From NCBI GenBank assembly GCA_016926755.1, contig JAFGNZ010000077.1, positions 1 to 47,318 on the forward strand: a stretch of 47,318 bases of DNA, written 5' to 3'. Positions 8,110-14,845 of the stretch are shown one piece after another. The notes below the pieces were generated by a model. It had not been told where the DNA came from. It searched no databases and worked only from the letters and a program-made list of their open reading frames with translations. Every line of letters starts with the position of its first letter. The stretch's first letter is position 1. Both the position numbers and the translations under genes were made by a program. Source of the DNA: Myxococcaceae bacterium. GTDB taxonomy: Bacteria > Myxococcota > Myxococcia > Myxococcales > Myxococcaceae.

Positions 8110-9170
8110 TGCGCCAGACACCACACATCGTGATGACGGCCCTCCTGTCCCTGGGCGTGGGCGGCTGCTTCGAGCTGGAGAACGCGCCCTTCCGCGTGGG
8201 CACGGTGCATGGCCAGCTGCGCCAGAGTGATCCGGCCGTGGCGCTCGTGTCCGTGCTGGACCACCCGGAGCTCCTCAGCGCCGTGGCGCCGGACGGCACC
8301 TTCACGCTGGAGCAGGTCCCCTCGGGCGAGGCCGAGCTGTTCATCATCGCCTCGGCGAGCAAGGCGCTGCGCCCGGCCCTCACCGTCCCAGGGGGGCAGT
8401 CCGTCTCGCTGGGCCTGGTGGAGCCCGCGGAGGCCAGCTTCCTGGAGCTGCGCCTGAAGGCTCCCGGCTACCAGGACGTGGACGAGGCGTGGATCGACGT
8501 GGTGGGCACCCCGCTGCAGGGGCTGCGGCCGGACGAGTCGGGGCGCCTGCTCGTGGGCCCCCTCCCGGACGGCTGCTACACGCTGGCCGTCTCCCTGGAG
8601 GGCTTCCCGGAGGTGCGCTCCGAGACGTGCGTGAGCATTGGAGAGACCAAGGACGTGAAGGTGAACCTGCCCGCCCCGAACAGCGGGTGCACGGAGACGG
8701 GGTGCTCGGACGGCTTCCACTGCGCCCCGGATGACCGGTGCGTCGAGTGCCTCGAGGATGCCCACTGCGGCTCCAACCTGGTGTGCCAGAACTCCCGCTG
8801 TGAGGGCCAGGCGCCCTTCTGCACCCCGTGCGCGGGGGACTGGAATTGCCGCTCCGACGCGAGCTGCCAGGAGCTGCCCCAGGGGGGCTCGGCGTGCGTG
8901 GAGCGGTGCGACGACGGCGATGCCTGCGAGGACGGCTTCACCTGCCAGGCAGGCCAGTGCCTGCCCGACACGGCCCGGTTCAACGGGTGCGGCGCGTACC
9001 TGAGTCTGGGCGCGGACTGCGAAGGCGACGAGCGCTGCCGCGCGCTGGGGCTCGTCAACGGGCTCTGCGTCGAGGCGAAGTGCACCCTGCCGTGCACCGA
9101 GGACCGGGAGTGCTCGGACACCTTCAGGTGCAGTGACACCGCCTTCGGCCGCGTGTGCCAGCCGGACTGA
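8109..9170 (+). CDS. Cys-rich lipoprotein with carboxypeptidase-regulatory-like domain
   Basis: 353 aa. The ATG overlaps the caspase gene stop by one base (TGATG). The signal ends GVGGC (Cys20), a lipobox. Residues about 30-190 look like one or two carboxypeptidase-regulatory/Ig-like beta-sandwiches (GTFTLEQVPSGEAELFI, then GRLLVGPLPDGCYTLAVSL). Residues about 195-353 are a run of disulphide-rich modules with C-x-x-D-x-x-C spacing (CVECLEDAHCGSNLVCQNSRC, and further CxxGxxC repeats), as in the Cys-rich repeats of many myxobacterial surface proteins. It is the last gene of the sigma-caspase operon and a candidate for the caspase's partner or substrate at the cell surface. No enzymatic motif is visible. 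Confidence 0.65.
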   Translation: MRQTPHIVMTALLSLGVGGCFELENAPFRVGTVHGQLRQSDPAVALVSVLDHPELLSAVAPDGTFTLEQVPSGEAELFIIASASKALRPALTVPGGQSVSLGLVEPAEASFLELRLKAPGYQDVDEAWIDVVGTPLQGLRPDESGRLLVGPLPDGCYTLAVSLEGFPEVRSETCVSIGETKDVKVNLPAPNSGCTETGCSDGFHCAPDDRCVECLEDAHCGSNLVCQNSRCEGQAPFCTPCAGDWNCRSDASCQELPQGGSACVERCDDGDACEDGFTCQAGQCLPDTARFNGCGAYLSLGADCEGDERCRALGLVNGLCVEAKCTLPCTEDRECSDTFRCSDTAFGRVCQPD

Positions 9171-9884
9171 CTACGGCGCGAGGATGAGGCCGTCGCGGGC
9201 GCACTGCCGCACCGCCCGCCGCACCTGCTCCTCCGCCAGGCCCGTCGCCGCCGCGACGTCAGCCACGGAGAGCCCCTCCACCGCCATCTTCAGCACCAGC
9301 AGCATGCGCTCGTTGGCCGCGGCGAACCAGGTGTTGAGCTGGCTCGGGTGCCGCCACAGCAGCGCCATCTCCTCGCCGGGCGCGGGCACCGGAGCCGCGC
9401 CCTTCGCGCGGACCCAGGCGCAGAGCTGGTACGGGTGCTGGAGCACCGTGAGCGTCGGGTTCACCGTGAGCCGCTCCGCGCGCTCCGGCACCTGCTCCTC
9501 CGAGGCGTATACCGCCCAGTCCGCCCACTCGAAGCGCGTGAGCGCCGGGATGAACTCCGGCAGCTGGCGCGCGGCCGCCACGTCCGCCGCGAAGGCAGGG
9601 AAGGCCTCGCCCAGCCGGTTCATCTCGTAGTGACGCGCGGGGCGCGTGGCGGTGTAGCCCTCCATGAGCGCCGCCCACTGCTCGCCGCCGACGCTCGCCT
9701 GGGTGAGCGGGTAGAGCTTCTCCAGCGCCGAGCGCACGTGGAAGCGCACGAACTCCCCGTAGAGCGCCACGCGCGAGGGCGGCGAGTCCCAGCCCGGGTG
9801 GGATGCGCGCAGGCGCTCCAGCCCGGAAGGATCGGCGAGGAAGTCCGCCATCGAGTCGAAGAAGTGCCGCAGCCCGGGCTTCAT
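9171..9884 (-). CDS. bufC: HvfC/BufC-like protein (DUF2063), RiPP maturation partner
   Basis: 237 aa. Start ATG at 9884, overlapping the bufB stop by 4 bp (ATGA). The N-terminus LRHFFDSMADFLADPSG and the segment FVRFHVRSALEKLYPLTQASVGGEQW fit the DUF2063 N-terminal domain. The central ALTRFEWADWAVYASEE is also typical. The C-terminal 40 residues (LSVADVAAATGLAEEQVRRA) read as a winged-helix-like module. Family knowledge: this protein partners the DUF692 oxygenase and recruits the precursor peptide. Neighbours (DUF692 gene, EGKCG precursor) make the assignment firm. The stop abuts the convergent lipoprotein gene with no gap. Confidence 0.85.
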   Translation of the reverse strand: MKPGLRHFFDSMADFLADPSGLERLRASHPGWDSPPSRVALYGEFVRFHVRSALEKLYPLTQASVGGEQWAALMEGYTATRPARHYEMNRLGEAFPAFAADVAAARQLPEFIPALTRFEWADWAVYASEEQVPERAERLTVNPTLTVLQHPYQLCAWVRAKGAAPVPAPGEEMALLWRHPSQLNTWFAAANERMLLVLKMAVEGLSVADVAAATGLAEEQVRRAVRQCARDGLILAP

Positions 9885-10726
9885 CGCGCCACCTCCTGGA
9901 GCACGGCGCGCGCCTGGTCCGCCTGGTCCAGCACCGCCTCCATCGAGGGGATGGACTGATCCCACTCGATCAGCGTGGACACCGGGCCGGTGCGCTCCAG
10001 CACGTAGCGGTAGAGCGACCAGACGTCGTCACACACCGGCGCGCCGTGCGTGTCGATGATCACGTCCGGGTAGCGATCGTGCCCGGCCAGGTGGATCTGC
10101 ACCACGCGCTCCAGCGGCAGTGCGTCCACGAAGGCGCGCGGCTCATACCCGTGGTTCTGGGAGTTCACGTAGATGTTGTTCACGTCCAGCAGCAGGCCAC
10201 AGTCGGCCTGCTCGACCACGTGCCGCAGGAAGGTGGCCTCGGCCAGCGTCCCGCCCGGCATGCGGGCGTAGTAGCTGGGGTTCTCCAGCAGGAAGGGCCG
10301 GCCCACCCGCGCCATCACCTCGCGCACGCGGGGCACCACGTGCTCCACCGCCTCCTCGTTGAAGGGCAGCGGGAGCAGATCGTGGAGGTACACCCCACCC
10401 AGCCGCGAGTACGACAGGTGATCCGAGAAGAACGGCGCGTCCACCCGCTTCACGAGCGCCGCCAGCCGGGTGACGTAGTCCTCGTCCATCGGATCCGGCC
10501 CGCCGATGTTCAGCCCCACGCCGTGCGGCAGCACCGGCCAGCGCTCGACGCACGCGTCCAGGGCCCGCTGCGAGCGGCCCCCCAGGCTGAGGAAGTTCTC
10601 GGGGATGATCTCCACCCAGTCGAGCGCTCGCTCGGTGCGGGGCAGCGTCTCGTAGAAGCCACGCCGGAGCCCGATGCCGGCCCCCAGTGGTCTCAACCCA
10701 TGCCTCTGCGCGTAGCTCTCGGACAC
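9881..10726 (-). CDS. bufB: DUF692 multinuclear iron oxygenase (BufB/HvfB/MbnB family)
   Basis: 281 aa. TIM-barrel DUF692 enzyme that oxidatively modifies cysteines of a ribosomal peptide. Metal-ligand motifs seen in order: FFSDHLSYS (His), LLENPSYY (Glu), LLDVNNIYVNSQNHG (Asp/Asn), VVQIHLAGHD (His, Asp), IIDTHGAPV (Asp, His) and LIEWDQSIP (Glu). All expected ligands appear present. It is translationally coupled to bufC and separated from the upstream precursor gene by an 82-bp gap holding a strong hairpin followed by a T-rich stretch. By analogy with Hvf and bufferin systems it should convert cysteines of the EGKCG motifs to a copper-binding form. The precise product is inferred. Confidence 0.9.
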   Translation of the reverse strand: MSESYAQRHGLRPLGAGIGLRRGFYETLPRTERALDWVEIIPENFLSLGGRSQRALDACVERWPVLPHGVGLNIGGPDPMDEDYVTRLAALVKRVDAPFFSDHLSYSRLGGVYLHDLLPLPFNEEAVEHVVPRVREVMARVGRPFLLENPSYYARMPGGTLAEATFLRHVVEQADCGLLLDVNNIYVNSQNHGYEPRAFVDALPLERVVQIHLAGHDRYPDVIIDTHGAPVCDDVWSLYRYVLERTGPVSTLIEWDQSIPSMEAVLDQADQARAVLQEVAR

Positions 10727-10753
10727 GTGGAAGCTCCTCGGCGGAAAACAACA

Positions 10754-10785
10754 CGGGCGGCAGGAAGTTCCCTTCCCGCCGCCCG
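10754..10785 (-). terminator. Hairpin plus T-rich tract between bufA and bufB (partial terminator)
   Basis: Arms CGGGCGGC (10754-10761) and GCCGCCCG (10778-10785) pair perfectly; inside them GGAAG and CTTCC pair again, giving a 13-bp stem with small bulges. Read leftward it is followed by TGTTGTTTT. It lies just after the bufA stop, so it would cut most transcripts after the precursor gene and let few reach the enzyme genes. Confidence 0.75.
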
Positions 10786-10808
10786 CGCTCAGCTACGGCA
10801 GCAGGCGA

Positions 10809-11057
10809 CTACTTCGCACCGCCGCACTTGCCCTCACCGCACTTGCCCTCACCGCACTTGCCCTCGGCGCCCTTCTCGGCGGCGGGGGCGGCGGCGGCGT
10901 CACCGCCCTCGGTGGCCTTCTCGCCACCGCAGCTGGCCTCGGCGCCCTTGGCGGCGGCCTCGGTGGAGCCCTCCGCGGCCTTGTTGGACGCACAGCCGGT
11001 GGCCAGCGCGCCGAGAGAGAGGGTACCGACGATGGCAGCCAGAGCCTTGACGTTCAT
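10809..11057 (-). CDS. bufA: Bufferin/HvfA-like precursor peptide with three tandem EGKCG motifs
   Basis: 82 aa. Start ATG at 11057 has AAAGGA 7 bp upstream. A signal peptide ends LATGC (Cys22), so the product is exported and may be lipidated. The middle is low-complexity Ala/Glu/Gly/Lys. The C-terminus is three back-to-back EGKCG units (65-79) closing GGAK, the motif of HvfA-type copper-binding RiPPs whose cysteines are modified by DUF692 enzymes. An extra Cys43 (SCGGEK) lies outside the motifs. At DNA level the motifs are near-identical 15-bp repeats (10824-10868). It is the first gene of the buf set and the likely copper-sequestering product; the YceI gene lies 48 bp upstream. Confidence 0.85.
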   Translation of the reverse strand: MNVKALAAIVGTLSLGALATGCASNKAAEGSTEAAAKGAEASCGGEKATEGGDAAAAPAAEKGAEGKCGEGKCGEGKCGGAK

Positions 11058-11105
11058 GGATGATTCCTTTCGGGACTGCTTGGGAGTTACTGCGTTGGGG
11101 GGTGA

Positions 11106-11741
11106 TTACAGCTTGAACTGCGTGGAGCCCCAGGCGTCGACGGACACATCCGCGGTCTCGCCAACCTTGAGGATCAACGCCTCCGTCCGCCTGATGCCGT
11201 AGGCCTCCAGCGGAATGCGGAACTTCGCGCGCACGCGCAGCAGATCGCCCGGAGCGCGGTTCTTCGTCTCGGCGCTCTCCTTGAAGTAGGAGGCGGTGAC
11301 CTCCACCGGCTCCTCACGCGTGACGCCATGGACGGTGAACCTGCCCCGGGCCTGCACCTTCAGGGGCTTGCCCGGCTCGAGCGCCGCGGGCAGCGCCACG
11401 TCCTTGAACTCGAGGATGATCTCCGGGAACTTCGCCGCGTCCAGCCAGCGGTCGTTCTGCAGGTGGCCGTCGCGCGTCTCGTTGCCCGTCTTGATGGACT
11501 TCACCGGCAGCGTGAACTTCCCGCTGGCCTTGCCCTCCTTCACCACCACCGTGCCCTTCACCTCGTTGGACAGGCCGTTGATGACCTCCAGCGGCGCATC
11601 CAGCACGAAGGCGATCGTGTCGCGGTGGCTGTGATCATTGAAGACGAACGTGTAGGCGGAGCTGGAAGCGGGCGTGGCCTGCGCGCCAACGGTCAGCGGC
11701 AGAAGGGCAGCGAGCATCAGGACTGCGCGACGTACGGACAT
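11106..11741 (-). CDS. YceI-family periplasmic lipid-binding-like protein
   Basis: 211 aa. Start ATG at 11741 with GAGG 5 bp upstream; a 17-residue upstream extension is rejected. A signal peptide MSVRRAVLMLAALLPLTVGAQA precedes a beta-barrel with YceI features: GNETRDGHLQNDRWLDAAKF (the usual RDxHLRS-x-xFLDV-x-x-[FY]P element) and GRFTVHGVTREEPVEV. Family members are lipocalin-like, bind isoprenoid-type lipids and sit in the periplasm. It is followed by bufA after 48 bp, so the two may share a promoter; a link between a YceI protein and copper buffering is possible but not shown. Confidence 0.8.
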   Translation of the reverse strand: MSVRRAVLMLAALLPLTVGAQATPASSSAYTFVFNDHSHRDTIAFVLDAPLEVINGLSNEVKGTVVVKEGKASGKFTLPVKSIKTGNETRDGHLQNDRWLDAAKFPEIILEFKDVALPAALEPGKPLKVQARGRFTVHGVTREEPVEVTASYFKESAETKNRAPGDLLRVRAKFRIPLEAYGIRRTEALILKVGETADVSVDAWGSTQFKL

Positions 11742-11836
11742 GTCGACCTCATTTACGGAAGGAACCGCGCGGTGGATGCATGCTCTACGCACGGCTGGCC
11801 CCGGCGGTTACGCGCCGAATTCCTCCCCAGCGTGCA

Positions 11837-13255
11837 CTACTGAGCGCTGCTATCACTCTGCCCGTCCAGTGCCTCACGCAACAGACTGTCCCGAGCCCGT
11901 TGGAGCTTGACGCCGCTCGGGGTGGGCGTCACGCCAAGGCCTTCTAGCAAACCTTCCAGTCCTGCAAAAGCAGGGAGGCGCAGCTCCTCTGCCAGCAGGG
12001 CGTCGAAGAGGGGACGTCCGGCGACCGCGTCCACCGCGGCGCCATACGCGCCTACAGTGGAGGTGGATCCTTGGAGTGCCAACAGCTCCAGCACATCCGG
12101 CAGCCCGCGCTGGTTGCCGGTGGCCCGTCGCAGCTCCACGTCGAGGCGCAGGGCGAAGAATGCCCCCACCCAGTAGATGCCGGGTGGCCGGTTCTCCTCC
12201 ACCATCTGCTGCATCGTCCGCCCGCGGGCCTGGCGCCTGCCACGCTCGAAGCCCGTGAGCAGCTCCTGCCACGAGCGCTCGGGCGCCTGCCTGCCGGAGC
12301 GCGACCGCGCCAACTCCGTGAAGTAGGTGGCCAGCCCTTCTGAGATCCAGGGCGTTCGCGGGATGATGGTGGGGTGGGTCAGGTGCAGCAGCTCGTGCAG
12401 GGCCACCCAGTCCTCGTCGAGTTGGGCGCGCGTGGTGTCCTGGCCCACCAGCAGAGAGATGCTCGGCGGCGAGCTCCACAGCACCATGCCGAAGACGTTG
12501 GCCTCCGAGCGCCTGGGCACGGGGAAGACGAGCACGGTGATGCGCGGGTGCGGGAAGGAGCGGCGCACCGTGCGCACCTCCTCGGCAGTCTGGCGCAGCC
12601 ACTCGCAGACCTCGGCGTCCCGCAGGTGCGTCATCTTCCCGAGGATGGCCACCTCGATCACCGCGTCCGGCAGCCGGGCCTGACAGCGCCGCCCGCCGAA
12701 GCCGTGAAAGCCCGAGTCGATCAGATCCTCGGCACTGAGGCGGTACAGGCCGTCCGGCCCCGGCTCCCACGGCAGCAGCGCGTCCACCCCATTCACCGAG
12801 AGCTCCACGCGCAGGCTCGGATCCAGCGCGCGCGGGCGCAGCAGCCAGGCCCGCCCCGCGAGGTGCCGCGCCTCCCCCTGCGCCATGCCGCCGAAGAGCT
12901 GCGGCCCCCGCTCGCGGATGAGCGCGTCCACCGGGTAGCGGTAGCGCAGGAAGCGCGTGCCCCTGGGTGCGCTCACGCCTCCTTCACGCACGGGGAGCAC
13001 GCGCACGTCCCCCGCCCCGCCGTAGGCCTGCACGGCGTCCACGCCCCAGTCCTGGGTGAAGTGGAACTCCCGAGGCGCGCCACGAACGAGCACGATCTCC
13101 ACGTCGATCGCGTGCTCGGGCTCGCGCACGTAGGTGACGTTGTAGCGCAGGGCCGCGGGCTCCGCCGCGGGCCGGGGCTCGCGGACGGCCTCCGTCCGGC
13201 AGGTGCACAGCCCCACGGCGAGGGCCACGAGCCACAGGCGAGGGACGGCGGACAT
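11837..13255 (-). CDS. HExxH metallopeptidase-like lipoprotein
   Basis: 472 aa. Start ATG at 13255, 10 bp after the DUF1015 stop. The N-terminus MSAVPRLWLVALAVGLCTC ends in a lipobox-like CTC. Residues about 30-190 are a beta-rich domain. The zinc site is WVALHELLHLTHP (HELLH) followed by WISEGLATYFTELA, whose Glu is the third ligand of gluzincins (M1/M61-like). The C-terminal region (GAFFALRLDVELRRATGNQRGLPDVLELL) matches helical segments that follow the active site in M61-type peptidases. It is probably an exported, membrane-anchored aminopeptidase-like enzyme. Substrate unknown. The longer reading to 13492 overlaps DUF1015 and is rejected. Confidence 0.7.
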   Translation of the reverse strand: MSAVPRLWLVALAVGLCTCRTEAVREPRPAAEPAALRYNVTYVREPEHAIDVEIVLVRGAPREFHFTQDWGVDAVQAYGGAGDVRVLPVREGGVSAPRGTRFLRYRYPVDALIRERGPQLFGGMAQGEARHLAGRAWLLRPRALDPSLRVELSVNGVDALLPWEPGPDGLYRLSAEDLIDSGFHGFGGRRCQARLPDAVIEVAILGKMTHLRDAEVCEWLRQTAEEVRTVRRSFPHPRITVLVFPVPRRSEANVFGMVLWSSPPSISLLVGQDTTRAQLDEDWVALHELLHLTHPTIIPRTPWISEGLATYFTELARSRSGRQAPERSWQELLTGFERGRRQARGRTMQQMVEENRPPGIYWVGAFFALRLDVELRRATGNQRGLPDVLELLALQGSTSTVGAYGAAVDAVAGRPLFDALLAEELRLPAFAGLEGLLEGLGVTPTPSGVKLQRARDSLLREALDGQSDSSAQ

Positions 13256-13265
13256 ACGGGCGGCT

Positions 13266-14483
13266 TCAGAACAGGTGCAGCACCAGCCCGCTGCGCAGCT
13301 TGGGCTCGAACCAGGTGGACTTGGGCGGCATGATCTCCCCCGCGTCCGCGATGGCCATGAGCTGCTCCAGGCTCGTCGGGAAGAGCGAGAAGGCCACCTT
13401 CCACGCCCCGCCATCCACCAGCCGCTCCAGTTCCTCCATGCCGCGGATGCCGCCGACGAAGTGGATGCGCGCGTCCTTGCGCGGATCGCCAATGCCCAGC
13501 AGCGGCTCCAGCACGGTGCGCTGGAGGATCGTCACGTCCAACACGCCCGTGGGCGTCTGCTCGAAGGTCCCCGGCTTCGCGGTGAGCTGGTACCATGCCC
13601 CGCCCAGGTACATCCCAAAGCGGTGCACCTGATCCGGCTTCTTCTGGGCGCCCTGCTTCACCTCGAAGCGCTCGCCCAGCCGCCGCAGCAGCTCCTCCGG
13701 CGACATGCCATGGAGATCCTTCACCACGCGGTTGTAGTCGAGGATCTGCATCTGATCGTGCGGGAAGACCACCGCGAGGAACTGATCGTGCCCGCCGCCC
13801 TCGCCTCGCTTTCGGCGCAGCGCGTGGACGCGCGAGGCCGCCGCGGAGCGGTGGTGCCCGTCCGCGATGTAGAGCGCCGGCACCGCGCGGAACGCCTCCT
13901 GCAGCCGGGCGTTGAGCCCGCCGCGCACCCCCCAGAAGGTGTGGCCGATGCCATCCTCGGTGGTGAAGTCGTAGTCAGGCGCGCCGCGGGTGCCCTCCTC
14001 CACCAGCGCGCCGATGGCGGGCGCCGCTCGGTACGTGAGGAACACCGGCTCGTCATTGCCGCCGAGCTCGTCCACGTGCCGCGTCCGATCGTCCTCCTTG
14101 TCCGCGCGCGTCAGCTCGTGCTTCTTGATGCGCCCGGCGTCGTACTCCTCCACGCTCGCGGCGGCCACCACGCCCGTCTGCACGTGCGCGCCCATCCGCT
14201 GCCGGTACAGGTAGAAGCACGGCTCCGCGTCCTGCTTCAGCCAACCCTCCCGCTGGAAGAGCGCCAGGTTCTCCCGGCCCTTCGCGTACACCGCGTCCGC
14301 GTGCTCATCCGTGCCCGGCGGCAGATCGATCTCCGGCCGCGAGATGCGGAAGAAGCTGCGCGTGTTGCCCTTCGCGTACGCGCGCGCCTCCTCTGCGTTC
14401 ACCACGTCATAGGGCGGTGCCACGAGCTGCTGTGCCAGCTCCTTCGGAGGGCGCAGGCCACGGAAGGGGCGCAGTTCGGCCAA
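13266..14483 (-). CDS. DUF1015 protein
   Basis: 405 aa from TTG at 14483, chosen because GGAGTGA stands just upstream and the protein then begins LAELRPFRGLRPPKE, the family N-terminus (RPFRGLRY...VAPPYDVV). Other family text: VAPPYDVVNAEEA, GNTRSFFRISRPE, ALYIADGHHRSAAA (the conserved DGHHR signature, about residue 210), FPHDQMQILDYNRVV and MPPKSTWFEPKLRSGLVLH. Function is not established; the family occurs widely, often near serine-biosynthesis genes, and serC lies 8 kb away here. It is cytoplasmic with no signal peptide. The start lies 362 bp from the divergent ScfR-like regulator. Confidence 0.85.
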   Translation of the reverse strand: MAELRPFRGLRPPKELAQQLVAPPYDVVNAEEARAYAKGNTRSFFRISRPEIDLPPGTDEHADAVYAKGRENLALFQREGWLKQDAEPCFYLYRQRMGAHVQTGVVAAASVEEYDAGRIKKHELTRADKEDDRTRHVDELGGNDEPVFLTYRAAPAIGALVEEGTRGAPDYDFTTEDGIGHTFWGVRGGLNARLQEAFRAVPALYIADGHHRSAAASRVHALRRKRGEGGGHDQFLAVVFPHDQMQILDYNRVVKDLHGMSPEELLRRLGERFEVKQGAQKKPDQVHRFGMYLGGAWYQLTAKPGTFEQTPTGVLDVTILQRTVLEPLLGIGDPRKDARIHFVGGIRGMEELERLVDGGAWKVAFSLFPTSLEQLMAIADAGEIMPPKSTWFEPKLRSGLVLHLF

Positions 14484-14845
14484 GGAGTCACTCCAGGTCA
14501 GGGTTGCGGGGCCCAGAGGCTGGCCCAAAGCCCCGGGGGATGCGAGCGGCTTCTTCCCCCCGCGCCGCCCACGCGACACTCGCCCCTCCCTTTTTCATGG
14601 CGCACCGTGTCAGTAAAACGTTGACAAGGGTGGCGAAGGACAGCGGCGGGGCCACCCAGCAATTCATGTAACACACTGTAAATACTGTACTTTTCTCTAT
14701 ACTGAAGGTCCCGGGAGTGCCAGGGGGCGGCCTGTCCGTTGCCCCACCAACAGGGCTGCGCCGAGGGAGAAACGCTGATTGCAAATCGGTAAATCGGTTT
14801 GCAGAGTGGCCCGGAGCATGGCGGGCGCCGCCCTGGAGCGCCGTC
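14484..14845. other. Divergent regulatory region between DUF1015 and ScfR-like genes
   Basis: No gene is seen. The stretch holds an AT-rich patch (about 14665-14705, with repeated ACTGTA-like words and a TATACT at 14698-14703 that could be a -10 box), an imperfect dyad TGTCA...TGACA around 14608-14626 that includes AACGTTGAC, and the operator-like dyad described separately at 14779-14803. Confidence 0.5.
14779..14803. promoter_or_regulatory. Operator-like dyad TTGCAAA...TTTGCA with an internal direct repeat
   Basis: The arms TTGCAAA (14779-14785) and TTTGCA (14798-14803) face each other around a direct repeat of AAATCGGT (14783-14790 and 14791-14798). It lies 43 bp before the regulator ATG. 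Regulators of the RamB/ScfR type are known to bind TTTGCAAA-like sites, so this is a likely autoregulatory operator. Confidence 0.45.

Noticed and set aside
5629-8124. 831-codon - strand open frame opposite the anti-sigma and caspase-like genes
   Set aside because: Shadow of genes with clear motifs and tight operon spacing.
10824-10868. Short tandem repeats that might suggest a CRISPR array
   Set aside because: They are 15-bp in-frame repeats encoding EGKCG in the buf precursor, with no spacers.
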